From positions 1-64,000 of the forward strand of contig NZ_JACOPG010000002.1 of NCBI RefSeq assembly GCF_014287435.1: a DNA stretch of 64,000 bases. Reading direction: 5' to 3'. The notes beneath the pieces are model-generated. The model was not told the DNA's origin and searched no databases. It saw only the letters and a program-made list of their open reading frames with translations. Numbering within the stretch: the first letter of the stretch is position 1; each line of letters begins with the position of its first letter. Shown here one piece after another: positions 26,442 to 36,352 of the stretch. The position numbers were made by a program, and so were the translations under genes. Source of the DNA: Roseburia lenta (GTDB taxonomy: Bacteria > Bacillota > Clostridia > Lachnospirales > Lachnospiraceae).

Positions 26442-29129
26442 TTATGGTGTTGTACTCGGCGTTGTGCTACCGTCACCTGCCGAGCCACCGGAGGAACCGC
26501 CCGAACTGCTGCCGGAGCTGTTGTCCCCTCCCGAAGTGTCAGTCTGTGATTTATTGTCAGTAATGGTTCCCTCAACCGTCGGCTTGACGCTTCCATCACT
26601 TGTGGAACCATCGCTTGTGCTGCCGGAAGATGTATGCACGCTGCATACCGTATTCAATGCTTCTTCCGTGATCAGATATGGTCCGTCTTCTGTCTCCGCC
26701 GTACCACCGATGATGAATACCGTCGGCACACGATTTTCAGCTGGGCAATACTCTCCGGCGATCTGACCGGAGGCAGAGCAGATGTCTAACTTGACATGAT
26801 GGTCACAAGTCTCTTTCGGTACAGAATCCTTATCGAAATACTCGGTATAAACCATAGAGCCTCTCGGATCCGCATCGCAGACACCCTCGATCGCCAGTTT
26901 ACCTGACTTCTTACATACCTGCGCCGTCACAATACCGGATGGCTGTGTAAACTCCTTACGAGGCAGGTTCTCATGGATACGCTGCATGACTGAATGCCAG
27001 ATCAGTTTGGCATATGCGGTATAAGTCTGCTCCGTATTGTCATCATAGCCGCCCCAGACTGCCGCTGTATAATATGGCGTGTAGCCTGCAAATACCGTAT
27101 CACGGTTCTTGGTCGTCGTACCGGTCTTTGCCGCCGTCGGCATATTGGAAAGTCCCGCACCGGAACCTGTACCGGATGTGATAACATCCTGCATGGCATT
27201 GGTCAAAAGCCACGCCGTCGTATCCTTTAACACTTCCTTGGAAGTATTTTGTGTATTGTCCAGGATCACATTGCCGTTATGATCCAAAACCTGTGTATAG
27301 AATACCGGCTTGTTGTAGTCTCCGCCATTTGCGATCGTTGCATAAGATGCCGTAAGTTCCAGATCCGTAACACCATGGGTCAGACCGCCCAGGCATAAGG
27401 TCTGGTTGTTGTCTCCCGGTTCCAAAGTAGAAATACCAAGGGCTTCTGCATATTCAAAGCCAAGTCCGGTACCGATCTGGGTCAGGTTCTTGACCGTCAC
27501 GACATTCATGGAAGATATGATCGCATCACGGATCGTGGTAAAGCCACGATAGCGATTGTCGTAGTTGTGAAGCGGCGTACCATTTGCATAACTGGTCGGT
27601 GCATCATCCTGCACGCTGGCAAGGGTCAATCCGCCGGCATCCAATGCTGCCGCATAACAACCGATGATCTTGAAGCAGGATCCCGGCTGACGTGTAATGT
27701 TGGTTGCACGGTTCAGCGTCTTGCTGGCTGTCTTGTTGCCACGACCGCCTACTAAAGCAACCACATGTCCGGTTGCCTGGTCGATCACGGAAATGGCAGC
27801 CTGTGGCTGTAAAGTATAAGTGATCGTCTCGCCACCCTCGGCGATCGTATCGCCTTCTTCCATGATCTCAGACTTGTACTGTTCAATCGCCTGATCACAT
27901 TCTTCCTGTGAAGAGAAGTTAATATCATAATTCGGATTCTGCGCCTGATAGTAGGTCAGCATGGTCTGCTCACTGTAATTCTGATAAGTGCCGTCCTTCT
28001 TCGTCACCGTCAAACGGTAAGAGAAAGAATAAAGCACATGATCTGAATAGTTTGCATTGTTGTTGACTTCTTCCTCACAGATGGTCTGGATATTGCTATC
28101 CTGCGTAGAGTTGATGGTCAGACCGCCACTATAAAGCATCTGATAAGCCTGCGCCTCTGTATAGCCTTTCTGGTCTACCAGATCATTTACCACTTCATCC
28201 GTCAGCGCATCTACAAAATAAGAAGTGCTTGCACTGGATTCATTCTGCGCATTCACGATCTGGATACGATCGTAAAGGTTGTCCTCTAAGGCTTCATCAT
28301 ATTCCGACTGGTTGATATAGCCCAGATCCAACATCTTTTTGAGGACTTTTTTACGTCTGGACGCATTGTCCTTCGGGTTGGTGATTGGATTGTACTTGGA
28401 CGGATTCTGCGTGATTGCTGCGATCGCCGCATCCTCGGACAAGGTCAGTTCGGAGACAGACTTATTGAAATAACGCTCCGATGCTGCCTCAACTCCAAGG
28501 GTATTCTGTCCTAAGTTGATCGTATTCAGATAATTTTCCAGGATCGTATCCTTATCTTCTACCTTTTCCAACTGGACTGCCAGATACTGCTCCTGGATCT
28601 TACGGTTGACACTGTCTAAGAGTGTGGCTTCCTTTGTCCACGTTGTAAAATAGTTGTTTTTCAGCAATTGCTGGGTGATGGTCGATGCACCCTGCATCTT
28701 CTCACCGCCACTGATGATACCGGTAAAGCCTGCACGGATAATACCACGCAGATCAATACCATTGTGCTTGTAAAATCGCTCGTCCTCGATCGCTACAAAG
28801 GCATGCTGCAAGTCCTTGGGGATCTCATCGATTGTCACATAAGTACGGTTGGAGCCGGAGGCTGCCAGCGTCTCGATCTCATTTCCCGCTGAATCCAAGA
28901 CTGTCGTGGAAAATCCATTCGGGGAAATATTGACCTCTGAAATATCCGGGCACTCTTTGATCAACTTGACTGCATACAGACCGCCTGCCACAAGTCCGAC
29001 AGCGATGATGCAGAGAATGCATACCAAAATGGTCTTAATAAAGGTAATGCCGAATCTCTTTTTATTTTTGGCACGTTTGCTCGAAAGTTTAGCACTTTGC
29101 TTTTGTGCACTTTTTTTACCGTAGTTCAT
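26442..29129 (-). CDS. class A penicillin-binding protein (PBP1A type)
   Basis: Bifunctional glycosyltransferase and transpeptidase of 895 residues. A basic cytoplasmic start and one membrane segment (about 30-55) precede the GT51 domain, with the catalytic glutamate in FVAIEDERFYKH (residues about 111-122) and GASTITQQLLKN further on. The transpeptidase domain has GSCFK, SMN and KTGTT motifs. A disordered Ser/Gly/Thr-rich C-terminal tail of about 60 residues follows a CPAEN-containing region with several cysteines. The first serine motif reads SCFK rather than SxxK with small residues, but still has the Ser-x-x-Lys spacing. It is a single-gene unit divergent from yigZ. Confidence 0.95.
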   Translation of the reverse strand: MNYGKKSAQKQSAKLSSKRAKNKKRFGITFIKTILVCILCIIAVGLVAGGLYAVKLIKECPDISEVNISPNGFSTTVLDSAGNEIETLAASGSNRTYVTIDEIPKDLQHAFVAIEDERFYKHNGIDLRGIIRAGFTGIISGGEKMQGASTITQQLLKNNYFTTWTKEATLLDSVNRKIQEQYLAVQLEKVEDKDTILENYLNTINLGQNTLGVEAASERYFNKSVSELTLSEDAAIAAITQNPSKYNPITNPKDNASRRKKVLKKMLDLGYINQSEYDEALEDNLYDRIQIVNAQNESSASTSYFVDALTDEVVNDLVDQKGYTEAQAYQMLYSGGLTINSTQDSNIQTICEEEVNNNANYSDHVLYSFSYRLTVTKKDGTYQNYSEQTMLTYYQAQNPNYDINFSSQEECDQAIEQYKSEIMEEGDTIAEGGETITYTLQPQAAISVIDQATGHVVALVGGRGNKTASKTLNRATNITRQPGSCFKIIGCYAAALDAGGLTLASVQDDAPTSYANGTPLHNYDNRYRGFTTIRDAIISSMNVVTVKNLTQIGTGLGFEYAEALGISTLEPGDNNQTLCLGGLTHGVTDLELTASYATIANGGDYNKPVFYTQVLDHNGNVILDNTQNTSKEVLKDTTAWLLTNAMQDVITSGTGSGAGLSNMPTAAKTGTTTKNRDTVFAGYTPYYTAAVWGGYDDNTEQTYTAYAKLIWHSVMQRIHENLPRKEFTQPSGIVTAQVCKKSGKLAIEGVCDADPRGSMVYTEYFDKDSVPKETCDHHVKLDICSASGQIAGEYCPAENRVPTVFIIGGTAETEDGPYLITEEALNTVCSVHTSSGSTSDGSTSDGSVKPTVEGTITDNKSQTDTSGGDNSSGSSSGGSSGGSAGDGSTTPSTTP

Positions 29130-29262
29130 ATCGTTCTCCTTTACTTACCATGCCTGCCCAAAAGATATACAGGCCTGGGTATTGGTCAGAATTTAAACAA
29201 ATCTACTTTATTATACCAAAAACTTCATATATAATAAAGAAAAATGTGTGGGAGAGACAGGC

Positions 29263-29925
29263 ATGGCAGAATGCACGAAAATACTATATCAGGGCGGCGT
29301 GGGCGAGATCGTCGAAAAGAAATCCCGCTTTATCGCCAGTGTCGCACCTGTTGCAACAGAACAGGAGGCACTGGACTTCATCGCAGCCAAGAAAAAGGAA
29401 TACTGGGATGCGCGGCATAACTGCTATGCTTATATCATTGGCAGCAAACAGGAAATTATGCGTTGCTCCGATGACGGCGAACCGGCGCAGACCGCAGGAC
29501 GGCCTATGCTCGATGTCCTCCTGTCCGCTTCCGTCTACAATATCGTTGTCGTTGTGACCCGATATTTCGGCGGCGTCTTACTTGGTACCGGAGGCTTGGT
29601 ACGCGCCTATCAGGGAGCAACCAAGGCAGGACTGGATGCCAGTGTCCTGGTTGAGCAGCGTCTTGGTCGGGAACTCACCATCACCAGTGACTACAATGCC
29701 TATGGCAAGATCGACTATCTGCTACGCGAACATGCCGTGCCCGTTTCGGCAAGTGAATTTGGCGCTGATGTCCGTCTGGATGTCGTCATCGATGCCGATC
29801 TTTACGACAGTCTGCCGACCGAGATTGCCAACGTAACCAGCGGAAATGCCCTGCTTTCCTGGGGTGATTACGTGCGCTACGGCTACGATGCAGAAAAAAT
29901 TATAATTTTTGAAAAAAAGACTTGA
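29263..29925 (+). CDS. YigZ/IMPACT family protein
   Basis: A 220-residue cytoplasmic protein of the YigZ (UPF0029) family. The N-terminal half carries DDGEPAQTAGRPMLDVL and VTRYFGGVLLGTGGLVRAY, the family hallmarks, and the C-terminal half is a ferredoxin-like domain. The biochemical function is not certain. The ATG at 29263 follows GGGAG by 8 bases; an in-frame GTG at 29248 is the alternative. It is divergent from the PBP gene and lies next to tRNA-Gln, whose promoter overlaps its end. Confidence 0.88.
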   Translation: MAECTKILYQGGVGEIVEKKSRFIASVAPVATEQEALDFIAAKKKEYWDARHNCYAYIIGSKQEIMRCSDDGEPAQTAGRPMLDVLLSASVYNIVVVVTRYFGGVLLGTGGLVRAYQGATKAGLDASVLVEQRLGRELTITSDYNAYGKIDYLLREHAVPVSASEFGADVRLDVVIDADLYDSLPTEIANVTSGNALLSWGDYVRYGYDAEKIIIFEKKT

Positions 29926-29950
29926 TTTTTCTTTTCGCCTTCTATATAAT
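29922..29950 (+). promoter_or_regulatory. promoter of tRNA-Gln
   Basis: TTGATT (29922-29927), a 17-base spacer and TATAAT (29945-29950). The -35 box overlaps the stop codon of the YigZ gene. Transcription starts about 40 bases before the tRNA. Confidence 0.78.
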
Positions 29951-29997
29951 GTTCATTGTTGAGTTGCTGTTAGACAAGTCGCTCACACAAGGCATAA

Positions 29998-30069
29998 TGG
30001 CCCATCGCCAAATGGTAAGGCAACGGACTCTGACTCCGTCATTTCAAGGTTCGAATCCTTGTGGGCCAG
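29998..30069 (+). tRNA. tRNA-Gln (anticodon CTG)
   Basis: A 72-nt tRNA with acceptor stem TGGCCCA/TGGGCCA, discriminator G, D-arm with AAATGGTAAGGCA and T-arm GGTTCGAATCC. The anticodon loop CTCTGAC gives CTG, decoding CAG. No CCA is encoded. Upstream promoter and downstream terminator make it a single-gene unit. Confidence 0.95.
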
Positions 30070-30073
30070 TTTC

Positions 30074-30101
30074 AAGAACTTCTTTATGAAGTTCTTTTTT
30101 T
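30074..30101 (+). terminator. terminator of tRNA-Gln
   Basis: A 9-bp stem AAGAACTTC/GAAGTTCTT with a TTTAT loop and a run of T. It begins 5 bases after the tRNA 3' end. Confidence 0.9.
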
Positions 30102-30126
30102 ATTTCCATTTTTTAAATGCGCAATG

Positions 30127-30177
30127 AAAAAGACGGCTCAGATTGGAATAACCATATTCCTCTCTGTCCGTCTTTCT
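30127..30177 (-). terminator. terminator after glnA
   Basis: Minus strand AAAGACGG pairs with CCGTCTTT, and a GGAATA/TATTCC stem lies inside. T residues follow the outer stem on the minus strand. Confidence 0.85.
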
Positions 30178-30193
30178 TTTTCTATAAGATCAT

Positions 30194-32314
30194 TTATACC
30201 TCAAAGATCAGATCTCCATAGGAAGGCATTGGCCATGCTTCCTTGTCTACCAGCATTTCCAATGCATCGACCGGAGCACGCAACTCTTCCATTGCCTTAA
30301 ATACTTCATCGTGATAGAATTTGGCTCTGGACTCGTTCTCTTCCATGGTAAGCCCCTCTGCAACCACTTCCTGCAACTTGGCAAGTGCTACCTTGGTATC
30401 AGCCAATAAGTCAGATACCTCTACCAGAAGTTCGGTCTGCACGCTGACATCCGCATCGCAGGCAGCCTTGATCGTGTTGATCGAAGTACCGAGTTCTGTC
30501 GCATACTTGATGACTGCCGGAATGATCTGCTTGCCGGCAATATCGATCATGGTCTTAGCCTCGATATTGATCTCCTTTGCATAAAGTTCGTACTCAACTT
30601 CTGCACGGGATTCCAATTCTGCCTTAGTAAATACGCCAAAACGCTCAAACAAGGCAATGGACTTGTCTGTGGTAAGTGCAGGGATTGCCTCCACCATAGA
30701 CTTGATATTCGGAAGTCCACGTCTTTCGGCTTCCTCTACCCATGCGTCAGAATAACCATTGCCGTTAAAGACGATGCGCTGATGGTCTGTCACCAACTGC
30801 TTGATCAGATCATGCACTGCCAGATCAAAATCCTCCGCCTTCTCTAAGATATCGCAGACATCCGCAAATGCCTCTGCAACGATGGTATTCAGTACGATAT
30901 TCGGCTCGCCGACAGAATCCTGAGAACCAACCATACGGAACTCAAATTTATTTCCTGTGAAGGCAAACGGTGATGTACGGTTACGATCCGTAGCATCTTT
31001 CATGAAATCCGGCAAAGTCTTAACGCCGGTCTCCAACTTGGCACCGGAGATCGAATGTGTCGCTGCTCCGGTATCAATGAGTTGTGTCAATACGTCCTGC
31101 AACTGCTCGCCCAGATATACAGAGATAATAGCAGGAGGTGCCTCGTTTGCGCCCAATCTGTGATCATTTCCCACATCTGCTGCTGACTCGCGCAAAAGGT
31201 CTGCATGTTCATCTACCGCGCGCAGGATACATGCCAGAACCAGTAAGAACTGGATATTGTCATGTGGTGTCTTGCCCGGTTCCAAAAGGTTGATACCATC
31301 ATCGGTAACCAGTGACCAGTTATTGTGCTTACCGGAACCATTGACGCCTGCAAATGGCTTCTCATGGAGCAGACACTGCAAACCATTACGTCCGGCTACC
31401 TTTTTCAAAGTCTCCATAATCAACTGGTTGTGGTCAACTGCCACATTTGCCTCTGCATAGATCGGTGCCAGTTCATGCTGAGCCGGTGCCACCTCATTGT
31501 GCTGTGTCTTGGAAGATACGCCCAGTTTCCACAACTCAATATTGACATCGCGCATATATGCTGCAATCCTCTCACGGATCGCGCCAAAATAATGGTCATC
31601 CATTTCCTGTCCCTTTGGCGGCATAGCACCAAAAAGAGTACGTCCGGTGTAGACCAGATCCTTACGCTGTAAGTACTTGGCACGGTCTACGATAAAGTAT
31701 TCCTGCTCTGCACCGACTGATGGCATAACTCTCTGTGAAGTGGTATTGCCAAATAAACGGAGCAGGCGGACAGACTGCTTGGAGACGGCTTCCATGGAAC
31801 GCAGAAGCGGTGTCTTCTGATCCAATGCCTCACCTGTATAAGAACAAAATGCAGTCGGGATGCAAAGTGTTGCACCTGCGGCATCCTGTCTGACAAAAGC
31901 CGGAGAAGTACAATCCCATGCTGTATAGCCACGCGCCTCAAACGTTGCACGCAGACCGCCGGACGGGAATGAAGAAGCATCCGGTTCGCCCTTGATGAGT
32001 TCCTTGCCGGAAAAACTCATAAGTACCTTACCATTGGACATCGGGGCAGTGATAAAAGAATCATGCTTTTCTGCCGTCACACCGGTAAGCGGCTGGAACC
32101 AATGTGTATAGTGGGTTGCTCCCTTTTCGATCGCCCATTCCTTCATTTCATGAGCAACAACATCTGCTGTTTCCGGGTCCAGTTCTCTGCCCTGACTGAT
32201 GACCTCTTTCATCTTCTGATAGGTTTTCTTTGGCAAACGCTCACGCATCACAGAATCATTAAAGACATTCTCGCCAAAGATATCAGCAACGTTGAAATAT
32301 TCCTGTTCTTTCAT
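30194..32314 (-). CDS. glnA: glutamine synthetase, type III
   Basis: Makes glutamine from glutamate, ammonia and ATP. The 706-residue length and the N-terminal block [13 protein letters not shown] mark the GSIII (GlnN) form. The active-site segments GAEQEYF and [10 protein letters not shown] are intact, and the C-terminal region is rich in long helices. GSIII enzymes form dodecamers. It is a single-gene unit with its own terminator. Confidence 0.95.
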   Translation of the reverse strand: MKEQEYFNVADIFGENVFNDSVMRERLPKKTYQKMKEVISQGRELDPETADVVAHEMKEWAIEKGATHYTHWFQPLTGVTAEKHDSFITAPMSNGKVLMSFSGKELIKGEPDASSFPSGGLRATFEARGYTAWDCTSPAFVRQDAAGATLCIPTAFCSYTGEALDQKTPLLRSMEAVSKQSVRLLRLFGNTTSQRVMPSVGAEQEYFIVDRAKYLQRKDLVYTGRTLFGAMPPKGQEMDDHYFGAIRERIAAYMRDVNIELWKLGVSSKTQHNEVAPAQHELAPIYAEANVAVDHNQLIMETLKKVAGRNGLQCLLHEKPFAGVNGSGKHNNWSLVTDDGINLLEPGKTPHDNIQFLLVLACILRAVDEHADLLRESAADVGNDHRLGANEAPPAIISVYLGEQLQDVLTQLIDTGAATHSISGAKLETGVKTLPDFMKDATDRNRTSPFAFTGNKFEFRMVGSQDSVGEPNIVLNTIVAEAFADVCDILEKAEDFDLAVHDLIKQLVTDHQRIVFNGNGYSDAWVEEAERRGLPNIKSMVEAIPALTTDKSIALFERFGVFTKAELESRAEVEYELYAKEINIEAKTMIDIAGKQIIPAVIKYATELGTSINTIKAACDADVSVQTELLVEVSDLLADTKVALAKLQEVVAEGLTMEENESRAKFYHDEVFKAMEELRAPVDALEMLVDKEAWPMPSYGDLIFEV

Positions 32315-32403
32315 AATACTTTTCCTTCCTCGTTTCTTTCACTTGTAGCACAACTCTATCAAATATATCATAAAAATCTGATAAATCATACTATTTATAA
32401 GCA

Positions 32404-32444
32404 AAAAGGTGCCCCGCTATGAAAAACACATACGGAACACCTTT
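32404..32444 (-). terminator. terminator after fba
   Basis: Minus strand AAAGGTGTTCCG pairs imperfectly with CGGGGCACCTTT around a loop of about 16 bases, followed by TTGC. It lies 16 bp after the fba stop codon. Confidence 0.75.
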
Positions 32445-32459
32445 GTACCATCAAAAATA

Positions 32460-33323
32460 TTAAGCTCTATTTACAGAACCAAACAGTTCCATCTTCTCTT
32501 TCACCGTTGCCTTGATTGCTTCTGTTCCAGGTAAGAGAAGTTTTCTAGGATCAAAGCCCTTGCCTTCCAGATCCTTGCCAGCCTCGATATATTCTCTTGT
32601 TGCTGCTGCAAAAGATAACTGACACTCTGTGTTTACATTGATCTTGGCAACACCAAGCGAGATTGCCTTCTTGATCATGTCATCCGGAATACCTGTACCA
32701 CCATGAAGAACCAGTGGCATATCTCCTGTCAACTGCTGGATAGCATCCAAAGTCTCAAAACTAAGACCAGCCCAGTTTGCAGGGTACTTACCATGGATAT
32801 TACCGATACCTGCTGCAAGCATATCAACGCCAAGATCAGCGATCGCTTTACATTCCTTAGGATCAGCACATTCTCCCATGCCGATAACGCCGTCTTCCTC
32901 TCCACCGATAGATCCTACCTCGGCTTCGATAGACATTCCCTTGCTATGTGCAAGAGCAACCAACTCTGTTGTCTTTGCAACATTCTCATCGATTGCATAA
33001 TGAGAACCATCAAACATAATAGATGAGAAGCCTGCCTCAACACACTTCAAACATCCTTCATAACTACCATGATCCAAATGCAATGCAACCGGGACTGTGA
33101 TATTCAATTCCTCGATCATTGCCTTTACCATTGCTGCAACTGTCTTGTATCCGGTCATGTACTTTCCGGCACCTTCAGACACACCTAAGATGACAGGAGA
33201 GTTCAACTCCTGAGCAGTCAACAATACAGCCTTTGTCCATTCTAAGTTATTGATATTGAACTGACCTACTGCGTAATGTCCAGCCTTAGCCTTGTCCAAC
33301 ATTTCTTTTGCAGATACCAACAT
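32460..33323 (-). CDS. fba: class II fructose-bisphosphate aldolase
   Basis: Zinc enzyme of glycolysis, splitting fructose 1,6-bisphosphate. The 287-residue product has the metal site HLDHGS, the GSIGGEEDGV block, GNIHGKYP and the phosphate-binding HGGTGIPDD. Length and motifs match the Firmicutes FbaA form. It stands alone behind a TTGAAT-N17-TATAAT promoter at 33366-33394 that overlaps the end of the lipid kinase gene. Confidence 0.96.
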   Translation of the reverse strand: MLVSAKEMLDKAKAGHYAVGQFNINNLEWTKAVLLTAQELNSPVILGVSEGAGKYMTGYKTVAAMVKAMIEELNITVPVALHLDHGSYEGCLKCVEAGFSSIMFDGSHYAIDENVAKTTELVALAHSKGMSIEAEVGSIGGEEDGVIGMGECADPKECKAIADLGVDMLAAGIGNIHGKYPANWAGLSFETLDAIQQLTGDMPLVLHGGTGIPDDMIKKAISLGVAKINVNTECQLSFAAATREYIEAGKDLEGKGFDPRKLLLPGTEAIKATVKEKMELFGSVNRA

Positions 33324-33365
33324 AGCGGTTCCTCCATTCTTCTATATAATTTCACTCCATGAGTC

Positions 33366-33394
33366 ATTATAGCTCAATTTATAAATCTATTCAA
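33366..33394 (-). promoter_or_regulatory. promoter of fba
   Basis: Minus strand TTGAAT (33389-33394), a 17-base spacer and TATAAT (33366-33371). The -35 box is inside the last codons of the upstream kinase gene. Confidence 0.78.
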
Positions 33395-34274
33395 CAATAA
33401 TTTCCATTTCCTGTTTACAGTTGCTGATGGCAACAAGATGATGATTCCCACCGTACTCACCGTCCAAAGTCCATGACACATCTTCACTGCTGGTCAGTTT
33501 TAAGAAGTTGGTCTGGAAAGAGTAGACCTGATTGGAATCCTTGGAAATCCCTGTCAAAAAGCAAACGATATCATTGAGTTCGATCGGGTTTTTCGGGGTC
33601 TTGATCAAAGTCACTTCAAACACACCATCATCCAGCGCGATATTGCCCGGAATGATCCCCTTAAATCCACCTACAGACATGGAATTCGTCACCATGCCAT
33701 AGATAAACTCATCATATAAGACATTGCCGTCATACTCTACCTGCATACGATAAGACGGGATATCCCAGATCTGCTTGGCTCCCTCTAAGATATAGGCAGC
33801 ATGCCCCAACATATTCTTCAGATCCTGACTGGTCTGGTAACTCACCTCGGTAAAGATACCGAAGGCTGCGACGTAGACAAAATAATCTTCATTAAATTTG
33901 CCTACATCACAAGGGAAAGGCTTTCCCTCCGCAGCAATATGCGCTGCCTGTACCATATCTGATCCGATCCCCAGGGAATTACCAAAATCATTGGTACTTC
34001 CGGCAGGAATATAACCGATCGGCACCGAAATGCCAGATGCCATAACACCGGTGACAACCTCATCCAGTGTGCCGTCTCCGCCACTACAGATGATCCTGTC
34101 ATAGTTGCCTGCCTCCGTGCGCGCTTTTTGCACGGCATCGCCTGCAGACTGTGTTGTATAGACCATCACTTCATATCCGGCTTTGACCATCACATCAATG
34201 ATGTCTGCGAGATTCTCTTTTATCTTCCCTTTGCCGGAACGCGGGTTAAACAAAAATAAAACTCGTTTGCTCAT
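33387..34274 (-). CDS. diacylglycerol kinase family lipid kinase
   Basis: A 295-residue YegS/BmrU-type kinase. It starts VLFLFNPRSGKGK, has the nucleotide motif CSGGDGTLDEVV and GYIPAGSTNDFGNSLG. Members phosphorylate diacylglycerol or related lipids at the membrane surface. The substrate is not determined here. It follows the Crh-like gene by 10 bp and probably belongs to the murB-rapZ-whiA unit. Confidence 0.88.
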   Translation of the reverse strand: MSKRVLFLFNPRSGKGKIKENLADIIDVMVKAGYEVMVYTTQSAGDAVQKARTEAGNYDRIICSGGDGTLDEVVTGVMASGISVPIGYIPAGSTNDFGNSLGIGSDMVQAAHIAAEGKPFPCDVGKFNEDYFVYVAAFGIFTEVSYQTSQDLKNMLGHAAYILEGAKQIWDIPSYRMQVEYDGNVLYDEFIYGMVTNSMSVGGFKGIIPGNIALDDGVFEVTLIKTPKNPIELNDIVCFLTGISKDSNQVYSFQTNFLKLTSSEDVSWTLDGEYGGNHHLVAISNCKQEMEIIVE

Positions 34275-34284
34275 GCTAAAAATC

Positions 34285-34533
34285 CTACTTTGTCAAAAAC
34301 TTCTCGATCTCATCGACTGCCTTTGCATCATCCTCACCCTCAGCGTCGATCGTAACGACATCGCCCGCAGTAAGGACTAAACTCATCATACCCATAATAC
34401 TCTTGGCATTGACCTTTTTCGTGTCCATCTCAAAATAGATACTGCTGGAAAACTGGTTTGCCAACTGTACCAGATGAGCGATCGGTGTGGACTCCATACT
34501 GTCTGTCATATTGATTGTTACGTTTTTTCTCAC
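34285..34533 (-). CDS. crh: HPr-like protein lacking the phosphocarrier histidine (Crh-like)
   Basis: An 82-residue HPr-fold protein starting at a GTG behind AGGAGGAACAATC. The regulatory block NAKSIMGMMSL keeps the serine (Ser45) that HPr kinase modifies. The phosphocarrier loop, GIHARP in HPr, is replaced by DSMESTP: neither the catalytic histidine nor the following arginine is present. This is the same loss seen in Bacillus Crh, and Crh is also encoded next to whiA and rapZ in Bacillus. It should therefore act only in catabolite regulation, not in sugar transport. The kinase is encoded at 38730-39665. Confidence 0.8.
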   Translation of the reverse strand: MRKNVTINMTDSMESTPIAHLVQLANQFSSSIYFEMDTKKVNAKSIMGMMSLVLTAGDVVTIDAEGEDDAKAVDEIEKFLTK

Positions 34534-34544
34534 GATTGTTCCTC

Positions 34545-35441
34545 CTATCCCCTATGCCTGTCTGCGATCTCGCTAATGCGTCGCAGGCGGTGATTGACGC
34601 CCGACTTTCCCAGTGGCGGATCCAGCAACTGCCCCAGATCCTTGAGCGGCATATCCGGATGTTCCAAACGTACCTCTGCGATCTCTCTGAGACTGTCCGG
34701 CAAAGAACCAAGTCCTCTGGTCTGTTCGATCCACTGGATATCTTCCACCTGTCTGACAGCCGCACTGACTGTCTTTGTGATATTCGCCGTCTCGCAATTC
34801 ACCTTTCGATTAACAGAATTTCTCATTTCTTTCAGGATCCGGACATTTTCCAGATCCATCAAAGCCACATGGGCTCCCATGACATTTAACATGTCAACAA
34901 TCTGAGCGCCTTCTTTCAAGTAAACTACGTAATGTCTCTTTCGCTCTACTATCTTTGCATCCACTGCAAAACCCTTCATAATCTCCTGCAGTTGCAGTGC
35001 CTGTGGGCTTGTCTTACAAACGATTTCAAAGTGGTAATTCTTGTTGGGGTCGCTGATGGATCCGGCTGCCAGAAAGGCACCGCGTATAAAGGCGCGACGA
35101 CAACAGGTCTGCTGTAACAACAGCCCATCTACCACGTCCATGCGGATGGATACGCCATCCTCCCTCTCTTTATACATCTTTACCATGGTCAGGACATCTT
35201 TTGCATCCTGCTCATCCAAATGAGCCCCATATTCAGATATATTAGTTGTTTTATCTAATAAAGTAAAGTACTTTTTTTGCACCAGCGGGTTTTCCGATTC
35301 CATGGAAAGAATCGTCTTTTTCCCCTGGGTCAAAAGTTTTCCTTCATGACTGAGAATTGCCGCCAATTCCGCCAGTCTGCAATGCCTGCTTCCGTCGATA
35401 TGCTGGCTCAATTCCTTTTTTACTTCTGCTGAAAAGGACAT
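34545..35441 (-). CDS. whiA: DNA-binding protein WhiA
   Basis: A 298-residue protein with a homing-endonuclease-like N-terminal fold (CRRAFIRGAFLAAGSI) and a C-terminal helix-turn-helix (MPLKDLGQLLDPPLGKSGVNHRLRRI). WhiA influences cell division and chromosome segregation in Firmicutes. It lies between rapZ and the Crh-like gene, the conserved order, although the yvcK gene normally between rapZ and whiA is absent. Confidence 0.95.
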   Translation of the reverse strand: MSFSAEVKKELSQHIDGSRHCRLAELAAILSHEGKLLTQGKKTILSMESENPLVQKKYFTLLDKTTNISEYGAHLDEQDAKDVLTMVKMYKEREDGVSIRMDVVDGLLLQQTCCRRAFIRGAFLAAGSISDPNKNYHFEIVCKTSPQALQLQEIMKGFAVDAKIVERKRHYVVYLKEGAQIVDMLNVMGAHVALMDLENVRILKEMRNSVNRKVNCETANITKTVSAAVRQVEDIQWIEQTRGLGSLPDSLREIAEVRLEHPDMPLKDLGQLLDPPLGKSGVNHRLRRISEIADRHRG

Positions 35442-35450
35442 TGGAACCTC

Positions 35451-36326
35451 CTACTTTCCGCGCAAGGCATCTTTACCGATGTCGCGGTGCTCGATCTTGA
35501 CGCCGATCGCATCTTCATCCAGTAAGCGCTCGTGCAATTTGTTTGCCAGTGTGACCGAACGGTGCTTGCCACCGGTACAGCCGATCGCGATCACCAGTTG
35601 GTTCTTGCCCTCTTTTATGTAATTCGGGATCAGAAACTCGATCATGTCTACCAGTTTGTCCAAAAAGATATGGGACTCCTCGTAGCCCATCACAAACTTC
35701 TGGATCTCAATGTCATTGCCGGTCTTGGGTCTGAGTTCCGCGATATAGTATGGATTTGGCAGAAAACGCACATCAAAGACTAAGTCTGCGTCCGCCGGTA
35801 TGCCGTACTTAAAGCCAAAGGACATGACCGTCACAAAAAGGCTGCGGAAGTCTTCTTCCTGCACAAAGATCTTTTGCAGTTCCTCCTTTAACTCGCGCGT
35901 CAGAAGGTGTGAGGTATCAATGATATAGTCTGCTTCCTCTTTCAAAAATCCGATCGCTGCTCGCTCCTTGATGATGCCTGCCTGAATACGCTCCGTCCCG
36001 GACAGTGGGTGATTCCGTCTGGTCTCCTTATAACGCTTGACCAGTACCTCATCCTCAGCATCCAAAAAGAGAATGCTGTATTTCTTGCCATCCTGCCGCA
36101 GTTCGGATAAGACCGACTGTAAAAGATGTAAGGACTCGCCGCTTCGGATATCGATGCCGACGACCAGTTTCTGCTCCTTGGCGGAAGGCTGCTCCGACAG
36201 ATCGATAAAACTCTTAAGAAGCGGGATCGGCAGGTTATCTACACAGTAGTAGCCCAGATCCTCCAACATCTTGAATGCCGTTGACTTTCCCGCCCCGGAC
36301 ATCCCCGTTAATATCAATAATTTCAT
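35451..36326 (-). CDS. rapZ: RNase adapter protein RapZ (YvcJ)
   Basis: A 291-residue P-loop protein: Walker A GMSGAGKST (residues 8-16), the YYCVDNLPIPLL block and a C-terminal GCTGGKHRSV motif. In Gram-negatives it guides RNase E to small RNAs; in Bacillus it is YvcJ, an ATP/GTP hydrolase with a less clear role. It is 9 bp upstream of whiA. Confidence 0.95.
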   Translation of the reverse strand: MKLLILTGMSGAGKSTAFKMLEDLGYYCVDNLPIPLLKSFIDLSEQPSAKEQKLVVGIDIRSGESLHLLQSVLSELRQDGKKYSILFLDAEDEVLVKRYKETRRNHPLSGTERIQAGIIKERAAIGFLKEEADYIIDTSHLLTRELKEELQKIFVQEEDFRSLFVTVMSFGFKYGIPADADLVFDVRFLPNPYYIAELRPKTGNDIEIQKFVMGYEESHIFLDKLVDMIEFLIPNYIKEGKNQLVIAIGCTGGKHRSVTLANKLHERLLDEDAIGVKIEHRDIGKDALRGK

Positions 36327-36352
36327 ACTTTATCGCCTCCTGCATGCGATTC

